DNA from: Liolophura sinensis
Taxonomy: Eukaryota > Mollusca > Polyplacophora > Chitonida > Chitonidae
NCBI RefSeq assembly: GCF_032854445.1
Contig: NW_027018180.1
Coordinates: 1 to 63,966 of the forward strand
Direction: 5' to 3'
Length of the DNA stretch: 63,966 nucleotides
Of the stretch, positions 13,621 to 26,070 are shown piece after piece. Under the pieces are notes generated by a model. The model was given only the letters and a program-made list of their open reading frames with translations. It was not told where the DNA came from and made no database searches. The translations under genes and the position numbers were made by a program. Numbering within the stretch: position 1 is the stretch's first letter; each line of letters opens with the position of its first letter.

Positions 13621-16600
13621 TTCGGTTGCCCAGAAGACCTGAAATCTTTGGGCTAAGCCCATTTAACTCAACCAGTAATTGCCTTACTTCTAAGTGCAAG
13701 ACAATCTCAATGTCTTTATCTACGTGTAGAAAAACCACACCATTTGTACGTGAAAAACACAAGGTACTTGATACAGTCTGCTGTAAAAAGTACGACTGAA
13801 CACTGACCCACTTCAGTAAGGTGCTAAAAGATGCGGAATTGAGCCAGGAATCGGCAGCTGTTGAAAAATTGCAAATTTCCTTGGTTTCCATGGAGTAAGA
13901 GCCGTTGCTGGGCACGTGATTATGACATAAATGATCATTCAATTGTCACTACAGCCAAAAGGATTGGTCGGAGAGCAACGCGGTTTGCACCATTCGATTT
14001 CTCGTCACAAAATACGTCGGATTAGCCTCTTACCAGCAGCACTGGAACAGTTTTTCCACTTTTGCATTTTTGCCTGGTCTTTTTGTTAATTGAAATCGGC
14101 TACACTGTACTCTGTACAATCGCGACTGGTCATTACTATATTCAACTTTTGACTATAAGTTATGTGCCCTTCGGTAGCCCAGAAGACCTGAAATCTTTGG
14201 GCTAAGCCCATTTAACTCACCCAGCAATTGTCTTACATCTAAGTACAGGACAATCTTAATGTCTTTATCTACGTGTAGAAAAACCACACCATTTGTACAT
14301 GAAAAACACAAGGTACTTGATACAGTCTGCTGTAAAAACTACAACTAAACACTGACCCACATTTATAAGGTGCCAAAAGATGCGGAATTGGGCCAGGCAT
14401 CGGCAGCTGTTAAAAAATTGCAAATATCCCTGGTTTCCATGGAGTAAGAGCCGTTGCTGGGCACGTGATTATGACATCAATGATCATTAAATTGTCGCTA
14501 CAGCCAAAAGTATTGGTCGGAGAGCAACGCGGTTTGCACCATTCGATTTCTCGTCACAAAATACGTCGGATTAGCCTCTTACCAGCAGCACTGGAACAGT
14601 TTTTCCACTTTTTCATTTTTGCCTGGTCTTTTTGTTAATTGAAATCGGCTACACTGTACTCTGTACAATCGCGACTGGTCATTACTATATTCAACTTTTG
14701 ACTATAAGTTATGTGCCCTTCGGTAGCCCAGAAGACGTCAAATCTTTGGGCTAAGCCCATTTAACTCACCCAGCAATTGTCTTACTTCTAAGTCCAAGAC
14801 AATCTCAATGTCTTTATCTACGTGTAGAAAAACCACACCATTTGTACATGAAAAACACAAGGTACTTGATACAGTCTGCTGTAAAAAGTACAACTGAACA
14901 CTAACCCACTTCAGTAAGGTGCCAAAAGATTCGGAATTGAGCCAGGCATCGGCAGCTGTTGAAAAATTGCAAATTTCCCTGGTTTCCATGGAGTAAGAGC
15001 CGTTGCTACGCACGTGATTATGACATAAATGATCATTCAATTGTCGCTACAGCCAAAAGTTTTGGTCGGAGAGCAACGCGGTTTGCACCATTCGATTTGT
15101 CGTCACAAAATACGTCGGATTAGCCTCTTACCAGCAGCACTGGAACACTTTTTCCAATTTTGCATTTTTGCCTGTTCTTTTTGTTAATTGAAATCGGCTA
15201 CACTGTACTCTGTACAATCGCGACTGGTCATTACTATATTCAACTTTTGACTATAAGTTATGTGCCCTTCGGTAGCCCAGAAGACCTGAAATCTTTGGGC
15301 TAAGCCCATTTAACTCACCCAGCAATTGCCTTACTTCTAAGTGCAAGACAATCTCAATGTCTTTATCTACGTGTAGAAAAACCACACCATTTGTACGTGA
15401 AAAACACAAGGTACTTGATACAGTCTGCTGTAAAAAGTACAACTGAACACTGACCCACTTCAGTAAGGTGCCAAAAGATGCGGAATTGAGCCAGGAATCG
15501 GCAGCTGTTGAAAAATTGCAAATTTCCCTGGTTTCCATGGAGTAAGAGCCGTTGCTGGGCACGTGATTATGACATAAATGATCATTCAATTGTCACTACA
15601 GCCAAAAGGATTGGTCGGAGGGCATCGCGGTTTGCACCATTCGATTTCTCGTCACAAAATACGTCGGATTAGCCTCTTACCAGCAGCACTGGAACAGTTT
15701 TTCCACTTTTGCATTTTTGCCTGGTCTGTTTGTTAATTGAAATCGGCTACACTGTACTCTGTACAATCGCGATTGGTCATTACTATATTCAACTTTTGAC
15801 TATAAGTTATGTGCTTTTCGGTAGCCCAGAAGACGTCAAATCTTTGGGCTAAGCCCATTTAACTCACCCAGCAATTGTCCTACTTCTAAGTCCAAGACAA
15901 TCTCAATGTCTTTATCTACGTGTAGAAAAACCACACCATTTGTACGTGAAAAACACAAGGTACTTGATACAGTCTGCTGTAAAAAGTACAACTGAACACT
16001 GACCCACTTCAGTAAGGTGCCAAAAGATGCGGAATTGAGCCAGGAATCGGCAGCTGTTGAAAAATTGCAAATTTCCCTGGTTTCCATGGAGTAAGAGCCG
16101 TTGCTGGGCACGTGATTATGATATAAATAATCATTCAATTGTCACTACAGCCAAAAGTATTGGTCGGAGAGCAACGCGGTTTGCACCATTCGATTTCTCG
16201 TCACAAAATACGTCGGATTAGCCTCTTACCAGCAGCACTGGAACAGTTTTTCCACTTTTGCATTTTTGCCTGGTCTTTTTGTTAATTGAAATCGGCTACA
16301 CTGTACTCTGTACAATCGCGACTGGTCATTACTATATTCAACTTTTGACTATAAGTTATGTGCCCTTCGGTAGCCCAGAAGACCTGAAATCTTTGGGCTA
16401 AGCCTATTTAATTCACCCAGCAATTGTCTTACATCTAAGTACAGGACAATCTCAATGTCTTTATCTACGTGTAGAAAAACCACACCATTTAAACATGAAA
16501 AACACAAGGTACTTGATACAGTCTGCTGTAAAAACTACAACTAAACACTGACCCACATTTATAAGGTGCCAAAAGATGCGGAATTGGGCCAGGCATCGGC

Positions 16601-17013
16601 AGCTGTTAAAAAATTGCAAATATCCCTGGTTTCCATGGAGTAAGAGCCGCTGCTGGGCACGTGATTATGACATCAATGATCATTGAATTGTCGCTACAGC
16701 CAAAAGTATTGGTCGGAGAGCAACGCGGTTTGCACCATTCGATTTCTCGTCACAAAATACGTCGGATTAGCCTCTTACCAGCAGCACTGGAACAGTTTTT
16801 CCACTTTTGCATTTTTGCCTGGTTTTTTTGTTAATTGAAATCGGCTACACTGTACTCTGTACAATCGCGACTGGTCATTACTATATTCAACTTTTGACTA
16901 TAAGTTATGTGCCCTTCGGTAGCCCAGAAGACTTGAAATCTTTGGGCTAAGCCCATTTAACTCACCCAGCAATTGCCTTACTTCTAAGTGCAAGACAATC
17001 TCAATGTCTTTAT

Positions 17014-17286
17014 TTTTTTTTTTTTTTTTTTTTTTGATTGGTGTTTTACGCCGTACTCAAGAATATTTCACTTATACGACGGCGGCCAGCATTATGGTGG
17101 GTGGAAACCGGGCGGAGCCCGGGGGAAACCCACGACCATCTGCAGGTTGCTGGCAGACCTTCCCACGTACGGCCGGAGAGGAAGCCAGCATAAGCTGGTC
17201 TTGAACTCACAGCGACTGCATTGGTGAGAGACTTCTGGGTCACTACGCTGAGCTAGCGCGCTAACCGACTGAGCCACGGAGGCCCC
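17014..17286 (-). mobile_element. tRNA-derived SINE, copy 1 (subtype A)
   Basis: Non-autonomous retroelement of about 273 bp. Read on the minus strand, it has a tRNA-like head with A box TGGCTCAGTCGG and B box GTTCAAGACC, a GC-rich body, a conserved 3' domain (AAATATTCTTGAGTACGGC) and an A tail seen as 22 T on the plus strand. It is flanked by CAATGTCTTTAT at 17002-17013 and 17287-17298. It has no coding capacity and would depend on a partner LINE for movement. Subtype A markers on the plus strand are CATCTGCAGG, GCGACTGCATT, CGCTGAGCTAG and TAACCGACTG. From memory the 3' domain is common in bivalve SINEs; the family name is not assigned. Confidence 0.92.
17197..17276 (-). promoter_or_regulatory. 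Internal pol III promoter of SINE copy 1
   Basis: On the minus strand, the A box TGGCTCAGTCGG (17265-17276) fits the TRGCNNAGYNGG consensus fully. The B box GTTCAAGACC (17197-17206) differs from GGTTCGANNCC at two positions. The spacing of about 58 bp between boxes is compatible with tRNA-type promoters. The same boxes recur in the other nine copies, with a silent A-box change in copy 9 (GACTAAGCCA on the plus strand). Transcription is not shown. Confidence 0.7.
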
Positions 17287-18050
17287 CAATGTCTTTATCT
17301 ACGTGTAGAAAAACCACACCATTTGTACATAAAAAACACAAGGTACTTGATACAGTCTGCTGTAAAAAGTACAACTGAACACTGACCCACTTCAGTAAGG
17401 TGCCAAAAGATGCGGAATTGAGCCAGGCATCGGCAGCTGTTAAAAAATTGCAAATATCCCTGGTTTCCATGGAGTAAGAGCCGTTCCTGGGCACGTGATT
17501 ATGACATCAATGATCATTGAATTGTCGCTACAGCCAAAAGTATTGGTCGGAGAGCAACGCGGATTGCACCATTCGATTTCTCGTCACAAAATACGTCGGA
17601 TTAGCCTCTTACCAGCAGCACTGGAACAGTTTTTCCACTTTTACATTTTTGCCTGGTCTTTTTGTTAATTGAAAATCGGCTACACTGTACTCTGTACAAT
17701 CGCGACTGGTCATTACTATATTCAACTTTTGACTATAAGTTATGTGCCCTTCGGTAGCCCAGAAGACCTGAAATCTTTGGGCTAAGCCCATTTAACTCAC
17801 CCAGCAATTGCCTACTTCTAAGTGCAAGACAATCTCAATGTCTTTATCTACGTGTAGAAAAACCACACCATTTGTACGTGAAAAACACAAGGTACTTGAT
17901 ACAGTCTGCTGTAAAAAGAACAACTGAACACTGACCCACTTCAGTAAGGTGCCAAAAGATGCGGAATTGAGCCAGGCATCGGCAGCTGTTGAAAAATTGC
18001 AAATTTTCCTGGTTTCCATGGAGTAAGAGCCGTTGGTGGGCACGTGATTA

Positions 18051-18052
18051 TC
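18051..18052. repeat. 82-bp deletion junction in monomer (1 of 6)
   Basis: The sequence runs GTGATTATCACAAAATACG, joining GATTAT directly to CACAAAATACG. The 82 bp normally between them (from GACATAAATG to TTTCTCGT) are missing, leaving a 467-bp unit. A linked substitution, GCCGTTGGTGGGCACG, precedes the junction. The same pair of markers precedes each type-B or B' SINE by about 264 bp. Confidence 0.88.
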
Positions 18053-18315
18053 ACAAAATACGTCGGATTAGCCTCTTACCAGCAACACTGGAACAGTTTT
18101 TCCACTTTTGCATTTTTACCTGGTCTTTTTGTTAATTGAAATCGGCTACACTGTACTCTGTACAATCGCGACTGGTCATTACTATATTCAACTTTTGACT
18201 ATAAGTTATGTGCCCTTCGGTAGCCCAGAAGACTTGAAATCTTTGGGCTAAGCCCAATTTAACTCACCCAGCAATTGCCTTACTTCTAAGTGCAAGACAT
18301 TCTCAATGTCTTTAT

Positions 18316-18584
18316 TTTTTTTTTTTTTTTTTTGATTGGTGTTTTACGCCGTACTCAAGAATATTTCACTTATACGACGGCGGCCAGCATTATGGTGGGT
18401 GGAAACCGGGCGGAGCCCGGGGGAAACCCTCGACCATCCGCAGGTTGCTGGCAGACCTTCCCACGTACGGCCGGAGAGGAAGCCAGCATAAGCTGGTCTT
18501 GAACTCACAGCGACCGCATTGGTGAGAGACTTCTGGGTCACTACGCTGCGCTAGCGCGCTAACTGACTGAGCCACGGAGGCCTC
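18316..18584 (-). mobile_element. tRNA-derived SINE, copy 2 (subtype B)
   Basis: Same element, site and flanking duplication (18304-18315 and 18585-18596) as copy 1. Subtype B markers are CCCTCGACCATCCGCAGG, GCGACCGCATT, CGCTGCGCTAG and TAACTGACTG, with a shorter tail of 18 T. A private GGAGGCCTCC replaces GGAGGCCCCC at the 5' end. It lies in a monomer that follows the 82-bp deletion junction at 18051. Confidence 0.9.
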
Positions 18585-20244
18585 CAATGTCTTTATCTAC
18601 GTGTAGAAAAACCACACCATTTGTACATAAAAAACACAAGGTACTTGATACAGTCCTGCTGTAAAAAGTACAACTGAACACTGACCCACTTCAGTAAGGT
18701 GCCAAAAGATGCGGAATTGAGCCAGGAATCGGCAGCTGTTGAAAAATTGCAAATTTCCCTGGTTTCCATGGAGTAAGAGCCGTTGCTGGGCACGTGATTA
18801 TGACATAAATGATCATTCAATTGTCACTACAGCCAAAAGGATTGGTCGGAGGGCAACGCGGTTTGCACCATTCGATTTCTCGTCACAAAATACGTCGGAT
18901 TAGCCTCTTACCAGCAGCACTGGAACAGTTTTTCCACTTTTTCATTTTTGCCTGGTCTGTTTGTTAATTGAAATCGGCTACACTGTACTCTGTACAATCG
19001 CGATTGGTCATTACTATATTCAACTTTTGACTATAAGTTATGTGCTTTTCGGTAGCCCAGAAGACGTCAAATCTTTGGGCTAAGCCCATTTAACTCACCC
19101 AGCAATTGTCTTACTTCTAAGTCCAAGACAATCTCAATGTCTTTATCTACGTGTAGAAAAACCACACCATTTGTACGTGGAAAACACAAGGTACTTGATA
19201 CAGTCTGCTGTAAAAAGTACAACTGAACACTGACCCACTTCAGTAAGGTGCCAAAAGATGCGGAATTGAGCCAGGAATCGGCAGCTGTTGAAAAATTGCA
19301 AATTTCCCTGGTTTCCATGGAGTAAGAGCCGTTGCTGGGCACGTGATTATGATATAAATAATCATTCAATTGTCACTACAGCCAAAAGTATTGGTCGGAG
19401 AGCAACGCGGTTTGCACCATTCGATTTCTCGTCACAAAATACGTCGGATTAGCCTCTTACCAGCAGCACTGGAACAGTTTTTCCACTTTTGCATTTTTGC
19501 CTGGTCTTTTTGTTAATTGAAATCGGCTACACTGTACTCTGTACAATCGCGACTGGTCATTACTATATTCAACTTTTGACTATAAGTTATGTGCCCTTCG
19601 GTAGCCCAGAAGACCTGAAATCTTTGGGCTAAGCCTATTTAATTCACCCAGCAATTGTCTTACATCTAAGTACAGGACAATCTCAATGTCTTTATCTACG
19701 TGTAGAAAAACCACACCATTTAAACATGAAAAACACAAGGTACTTGATACAGTCTGCTGTAAAAACTACAACTAAACACTGACCCACATTTATAAGGTGC
19801 CAAAAGATGCGGAATTGGGCCAGGCATCGGCAGCTGTTAAAAAATTGCAAATATCCCTGGTTTCCATGGAGTAAGAGCCGCTGCTGGGCACGTGATTATG
19901 ACATCAATGATCATTGAATTGTCGCTACAGCCAAAAGTATTGGTCGGAGAGCAACGCGGTTTGCACCATTCGATTTCTCGTCACAAAATACGTCGGATTA
20001 GCCTCTTACCAGCAGCACTGGAACAGTTTTTCCACTTTTGCATTTTTGCCTGGTTTTTTTGTTAATTGAAATCGGCTACACTGTACTCTGTACAATCGCG
20101 ACTGGTCATTACTATATTCAACTTTTGACTATAAGTTATGTGCCCTTCGGTAGCCCAGAAGACTTGAAATCTTTGGGCTAAGCCCATTTAACTCACCCAG
20201 CAATTGCCTTACTTCTAAGTGCAAGACAATCTCAATGTCTTTAT

Positions 20245-20517
20245 TTTTTTTTTTTTTTTTTTTTTTGATTGGTGTTTTACGCCGTACTCAAGAATATTTC
20301 ACTTATACGACGGCGGCCAGCATTATGGTGGGTGGAAACCGGGCGGAGCCCGGGGGAAACCCACGACCATCTGCAGGTTGCTGGCAGACCTTCCCACGTA
20401 CGGCCGGAGAGGAAGCCAGCATAAGCTGGTCTTGAACTCACAGCGACTGCATTGGTGAGAGACTTCTGGGTCACTACGCTGAGCTAGCGCGCTAACCGAC
20501 TGAGCCACGGAGGCCCC
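20245..20517 (-). mobile_element. tRNA-derived SINE, copy 3 (subtype A)
   Basis: Matches copy 1 in every diagnostic position and in its 22-T tail, 3231 bp downstream, so it is a higher-order repeat copy rather than a new insertion. Flanking CAATGTCTTTAT at 20233-20244 and 20518-20529. Confidence 0.92.
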
Positions 20518-21281
20518 CAATGTCTTTATCTACGTGTAGAAAAACCACACCATTTGTACATAAAAAACACAAGGTACTTGATACAGTCTGCTGTAAAAAG
20601 TACAACTGAACACTGACCCACTTCAGTAAGGTGCCAAAAGATGCGGAATTGAGCCAGGCATCGGCAGCTGTTAAAAAATTGCAAATATCCCTGGTTTCCA
20701 TGGAGTAAGAGCCGTTGCTGGGCACGTGATTATGACATCAATGATCATTGAATTGTCGCTACAGCCAAAAGTATTGGTCGGAGAGCAACGCGGATTGCAC
20801 CATTCGATTTCTCGTCACAAAATACGTCGGATTAGCCTCTTACCAGCAGCACTGGAACAGTTTTTCCACTTTTACATTTTTGCCTGGTCTTTTTGTTAAT
20901 TGAAATCGGCTACACTGTACTCTGTACAATCGCGACTGGTCATTACTATATTCAACTTTTGACTATAAGTTATGTGCCCTTCGGTAGCCCAGAAGACCTG
21001 AAATCTTTGGGCTAAGCCCATTTAACTCACCCAGCAATTGCCTTACTTCTAAGTGCAAGACAATCTCAATGTCTTTATCTACGTGTAGAAAAACCACACC
21101 ATTTGTACGTGAAAAACACAAGGTACTTGATACAGTCTGCTGTAAAAAGAACAACTGAACACTGACCCACTTCAGTAAGGTGCCAAAAGATGCGGAATTG
21201 AGCCAGGCATCGGCAGCTGTTGAAAAATTGCAAATTTTCCTGGTTTCCATGGAGTAAGAGCCGTTGGTGGGCACGTGATTA

Positions 21282-21283
21282 TC
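21282..21283. repeat. 82-bp deletion junction in monomer (2 of 6)
   Basis: Same GATTAT-CACAAAATACG join and GTTGGTGGGC marker as at 18051, with the type-B SINE copy 4 downstream. Confidence 0.88.
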
Positions 21284-21545
21284 ACAAAATACGTCGGATT
21301 AGCCTCTTACCAGCAACACTGGAACAGTTTTTCCACTTTTGCATTTTTACCTGGTCTTTTTGTTAATTGAAATCGGCTACACTGTACTCTGTACAATCGC
21401 GACTGGTCATTACTATATTCAACTTTTGACTATAAGTTATGTGCCCTTCGGTAGCCCAGAAGACTTGAAATCTTTGGGCTAAGCCCATTTAACTCACCCA
21501 GCAATTGCCTTACTTCTAAGTGCAAGACATTCTCAATGTCTTTAT

Positions 21546-21814
21546 TTTTTTTTTTTTTTTTTTGATTGGTGTTTTACGCCGTACTCAAGAATATTTCACT
21601 TATACGACGGCGGCCAGCATTATGGTGGGTGGAAACCGGGCGGAGCCCGGGGGAAACCCTCGACCATCCGCAGGTTGCTGGCAGACCTTCCCACGTACGG
21701 CCGGAGAGGAAGCCAGCATAAGCTGGTCTTGAACTCACAGCGACCGCATTGGTGAGAGACTTCTGGGTCACTACGCTGCGCTAGCGCGCTAACTGACTGA
21801 GCCACGGAGGCCCC
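21546..21814 (-). mobile_element. tRNA-derived SINE, copy 4 (subtype B)
   Basis: Repeat copy of copy 2, 3230 bp downstream, with the same CCCTCGACC marker and 18-T tail. It keeps GGAGGCCCCC where copy 2 has a substitution. Flanking duplication at 21534-21545 and 21815-21826. Confidence 0.92.
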
Positions 21815-23473
21815 CAATGTCTTTATCTACGTGTAGAAAAACCACACCATTTGTACATAAAAAACACAAGGTACTTGATACAGTCTGCTGTAAAAAGTAC
21901 AACTGAACACTGACCCACTTCAGTAAGGTGCCAAAAGATGCGGAATTGAGCCAGGAATCGGCAGCTGTTGAAAAATTGCAAATTTCCCTGGTTTCCATGG
22001 AGTAAGAGCCGTTGCTGGGCACGTGATTATGACATAAATGATCATTCAATTGTCACTACAGCCAAAAGGATTGGTCGGAGGGCAACGCGGTTTGCACCAT
22101 TCGATTTCTCGTCACAAAATACGTCGGATTAGCCTCTTACCAGCAGCACTGGAACAGTTTTTTCCACTTTTTCATTTTTGCCTGGTCTGTTTGTTAATTG
22201 AAATCGGCTACACTGTACTCTGTACAATCGCGATTGGTCATTACTATATTCAACTTTTGACTATAAGTTATGTGCTTTTCGGTAGCCCAGAAGACGTCAA
22301 ATCTTTGGGCTAAGCCCATTTAACTCACCCAGCAATTGTCTTACTTCTAAGTCCAAGACAATCTCAATGTCTTTATCTACGTGTAGAAAAACCACACCAT
22401 TTGTACGTGGAAAACACAAGGTACTTGATACAGTCTGCTGTAAAAAGTACAACTGAACACTGACCCACTTCAGTAAGGTGCCAAAAGATGCGGAATTGAG
22501 CCAGGAATCGGCAGCTGTTGAAAAATTGCAAATTTCCCTGGTTTCCATGGAGTAAGAGCCGTTGCTGGGCACGTGATTATGATATAAATAATCATTCAAT
22601 TGTCACTACAGCCAAAAGTATTGGTCGGAGAGCAACGCGGTTTGCACCATTCGATTTCTCGTCACAAAATACGTCGGATTAGCCTCTTACCAGCAGCACT
22701 GGAACAGTTTTTCCACTTTTGCATTTTTGCCTGGTCTTTTTGTTAATTGAAATCGGCTACACTGTACTCTGTACAATCGCGACTGGTCATTACTATATTC
22801 AACTTTTGACTATAAGTTATGTGCCCTTCGGTAGCCCAGAAGACCTGAAATCTTTGGGCTAAGCCTATTTAATTCACCCAGCAATTGTCTTACATCTAAG
22901 TACAGGACAATCTCAATGTCTTTATCTACGTGTAGAAAAACCACACCATTTAAACATGAAAAACACAAGGTACTTGATACAGTCTGCTGTAAAAACTACA
23001 ACTAAACACTGACCCACATTTATAAGGTGCCAAAAGATGCGGAATTGGGCCAGGCATCGGCAGCTGTTAAAAAATTGCAAATATCCCTGGTTTCCATGGA
23101 GTAAGAGCCGCTGCTGGGCACGTGATTATGACATCAATGATCATTGAATTGTCGCTACAGCCAAAAGTATTGGTCGGAGAGCAACGCGGTTTGCACCATT
23201 CGATTTCTCGTCACAAAATACGTCGGATTAGCCTCTTACCAGCAGCACTGGAACAGTTTTTCCACTTTGCATTTTTGCCTGGTTTTTTTGTTAATTGAAA
23301 TCGGCTACACTGTACTCTGTACAATCGCGACTGGTCATTACTATATTCAACTTTTGACTATAAGTTATGTGCCCTTCGGTAGCCAGAAGACTTGAAATCT
23401 TTGGGCTAAGCCCATTTAACTCCACCCAGCAATTGCCTTACTTCTAAGTGCAAGACAATCTCAATGTCTTTAT

Positions 23474-23745
23474 TTTTTTTTTTTTTTTTTTTTTTGATTG
23501 GTGTTTTACGCCGTACTCAAGAATATTTCACTTATACGACGGCGGCCAGCATTATGGTGGGTGGAAACCGGCGGAGCCCGGGGGAAACCCACGACCATCT
23601 GCAGGTTGCTGGCAGACCTTCCCACGTACGGCCGGAGAGGAAGCCAGCATAAGCTGGTCTTGAACTCACAGCGACTGCATTGGTGAGAGACTTCTGGGTC
23701 ACTACGCTGAGCTAGCGCGCTAACCGACTGAGCCACGGAGGCCCC
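23474..23745 (-). mobile_element. tRNA-derived SINE, copy 5 (subtype A)
   Basis: Subtype A copy with 22 T and one missing G in the body (AAACCGGCGGAGCC near 23567). Flanking duplication at 23462-23473 and 23746-23757. Surrounding satellite at 23.2-24.3 kb shows several other one-base indels, so the lost G may be an assembly error. Confidence 0.9.
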
Positions 23746-24509
23746 CAATGTCTTTATCTACGTGTAGAAAAACCACACCATTTGTACATAAAAAACACAA
23801 GGTACTTGATATAGTCTGCTGTAAAAAAGTACAACTGAACACTGACCCACTTCAGTAAGGTGCCAAAAGATGCGGAATTGAGCCAGGCATCGGCAGCTGT
23901 TAAAAAATTGCAAATATCCCTGGTTTCCATGGAGTAAGAGCCGTTGCTGGGCACGTGATTATGACATCAATGATCATTGAATTGTCGCTACAGCCAAAAG
24001 TATTGGTCGGAGAGCAACGCGGATTGCACCATTCGATTTCTCGTCACAAAATACGTCGGATTAGCCTCTTACCAGCAGCACTGGAACAGTTTTTCCACTT
24101 TTACATTTTTGCCTGGTCTTTTTGTTAATTGAAATCGGCTACACTGTACTCTGTACAATCGCGACTGGTCATTACTATATTCAACTTTTGACTATAAGTT
24201 ATGTGCCCTTCGGTAGCCCAGAAGACCTGAAATCTTTGGCTAAGCCCATTTAACTCACCCAGCAATTGCCTTACTTCTAAGTGCAAGACAATCTCAATGT
24301 CTTTATCTACGTGTAGAAAAACCACACCATTTGTACGTGAAAAACACAAGGTACTTGATACAGTCTGCTGTAAAAAGAACAACTGAACACTGACCCACTT
24401 CAGTAAGGTGCCAAAAGATGCGGAATTGAGCCAGGCATCGGCAGCTGTTGAAAAATTGCAAATTTTCCTGGTTTCCATGGAGTAAGAGCCGTTGGTGGGC
24501 ACGTGATTA

Positions 24510-24511
24510 TC
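24510..24511. repeat. 82-bp deletion junction in monomer (3 of 6)
   Basis: Same join and marker, upstream of the chimeric SINE copy 6. Confidence 0.88.
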
Positions 24512-24773
24512 ACAAAATACGTCGGATTAGCCTCTTACCAGCAACACTGGAACAGTTTTTCCACTTTTGCATTTTTACCTGGTCTTTTTGTTAATTGAAA
24601 TCGGCTACACTGTACTCTGTACAATCGCGACTGGTCATTACTATATTCAACTTTTGACTATAAGTTATGTGCCCTTCGGTAGCCCAGAAGACTTGAAATC
24701 TTTGGGCTAAGCCCATTTAACTCACCCAGCAATTGCCTTACTTCTAAGTGCAAGACATTCTCAATGTCTTTAT

Positions 24774-25042
24774 TTTTTTTTTTTTTTTTTTGATTGGTGT
24801 TTTACGCCGTACTCAAGAATATTTCACTTATACGACGGCGGCCAGCATTATGGTGGGTGGAAACCGGGCGGAGCCCGGGGGAAACCCTCGACCATCCGCA
24901 GGTTGCTGTCAGACCTTCCCACGTACGGCCGGAGAGGAAGCCAGCATAAGCTGGTCTTGAACTCACAGCGACCGCATTGGTGAGAGACTTCTGGGTCACT
25001 ACGCTGCGCTAGCGCGCTAACCGACTGAGCCACGGAGGCCCC
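24774..25042 (-). mobile_element. tRNA-derived SINE, copy 6 (B/A chimera)
   Basis: The tail side and body are subtype B (18 T, CCCTCGACC, ATCCGCAGG, GCGACCGC, CGCTGCGCTAG up to 25007). The tRNA-head end switches to subtype A (TAACCGACTG, 25022). The satellite downstream is also the kind that normally follows a subtype A SINE. This is the expected product of an exchange between an A and a B copy. A private base change is seen in GTTGCTGTCAGACC. Flanking duplication at 24762-24773 and 25043-25054. Confidence 0.88.
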
Positions 25043-25806
25043 CAATGTCTTTATCTACGTGTAGAAAAACCACACCATTTGTACATAAAAAACACAAGGT
25101 ACTTGATACAGTCTGCTGTAAAAAGTACAACTGAACACTGACCCACTTCAGTAAGGTGCCAAAAGATGCGGAATTGAGCCAGGCATCGGCAGCTGTTAAA
25201 AAATTGCAAATATCCCTGGTTTCCATGGAGTAAGAGCCGTTGCTGGGCACGTGATTATGACATCAATGATCATTGAATTGTCGCTACAGCCAAAAGTATT
25301 GGTCGGAGAGCAACGCGGATTGCACCATTCGATTTCTCGTCACAAAATACGTCGGATTAGCCTCTTACCAGCAGCACTGGAACAGTTTTTCCACTTTTAC
25401 ATTTTTGCCTGGTCTTTTTGTTAATTGAAATCGGCTACACTGTACTCTGTACAATCGCGACTGGTCATTACTATATTCAACTTTTGACTATAAGTTATGT
25501 GCCCTTCGGTAGCCCAGAAGACCTGAAATCTTTGGGCTAAGCCCATTTAACTCACCCAGCAATTGCCTTACTTCTAAGTGCAAGACAATCTCAATGTCTT
25601 TATCTACGTGTAGAAAAACCACACCATTTGTACGTGAAAAACACAAGGTACTTGATACAGTCTGCTGTAAAAAGAACAACTGAACACTGACCCACTTCAG
25701 TAAGGTGCCAAAAGATGCGGAATTGAGCCAGGCATCGGCAGCTGTTGAAAAATTGCAAATTTTCCTGGTTTCCATGGAGTAAGAGCCGTTGGTGGGCACG
25801 TGATTA

Positions 25807-25808
25807 TC
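25807..25808. repeat. 82-bp deletion junction in monomer (4 of 6)
   Basis: Same join and marker, upstream of SINE copy 7. It occurs one full monomer after a SINE, as in the standard A-to-B interval. Confidence 0.88.
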
Positions 25809-26070
25809 ACAAAATACGTCGGATTAGCCTCTTACCAGCAACACTGGAACAGTTTTTCCACTTTTGCATTTTTACCTGGTCTTTTTGTTAATTGAAATCG
25901 GCTACACTGTACTCTGTACAATCGCGACTGGTCATTACTATATTCAACTTTTGACTATAAGTTATGTGCCCTTCGGTAGCCCAGAAGACTTGAAATCTTT
26001 GGGCTAAGCCCATTTAACTCACCCAGCAATTGCCTTACTTCTAAGTGCAAGACATTCTCAATGTCTTTAT

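Larger units (their letters stand above)
17002..17298. repeat. Target-site duplication around SINE copy 1
   Basis: CAATGTCTTTAT occurs at 17002-17013 and again at 17287-17298. Ordinary monomers contain it once, in the context CTCAATGTCTTTATCTACG, so the empty site is visible elsewhere in the array. The duplicated block on the A-tail side begins with ATAAAGAC in the SINE sense orientation, compatible with target-primed reverse transcription. One terminal C is ambiguous because the SINE also ends in C. Confidence 0.9.

Noticed and set aside
17265-17286. A functional tRNA gene at the SINE head
   Set aside because: A and B boxes are present, but the sequence continues into a SINE body and A tail and I could not fold a convincing acceptor stem; it is tRNA-derived only.
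16988-17289. Open frames inside the SINE (for example phenylalanine-rich starts from the T run)
   Set aside because: They cover the poly-A tail complement and the tRNA-derived body; SINEs do not encode proteins.
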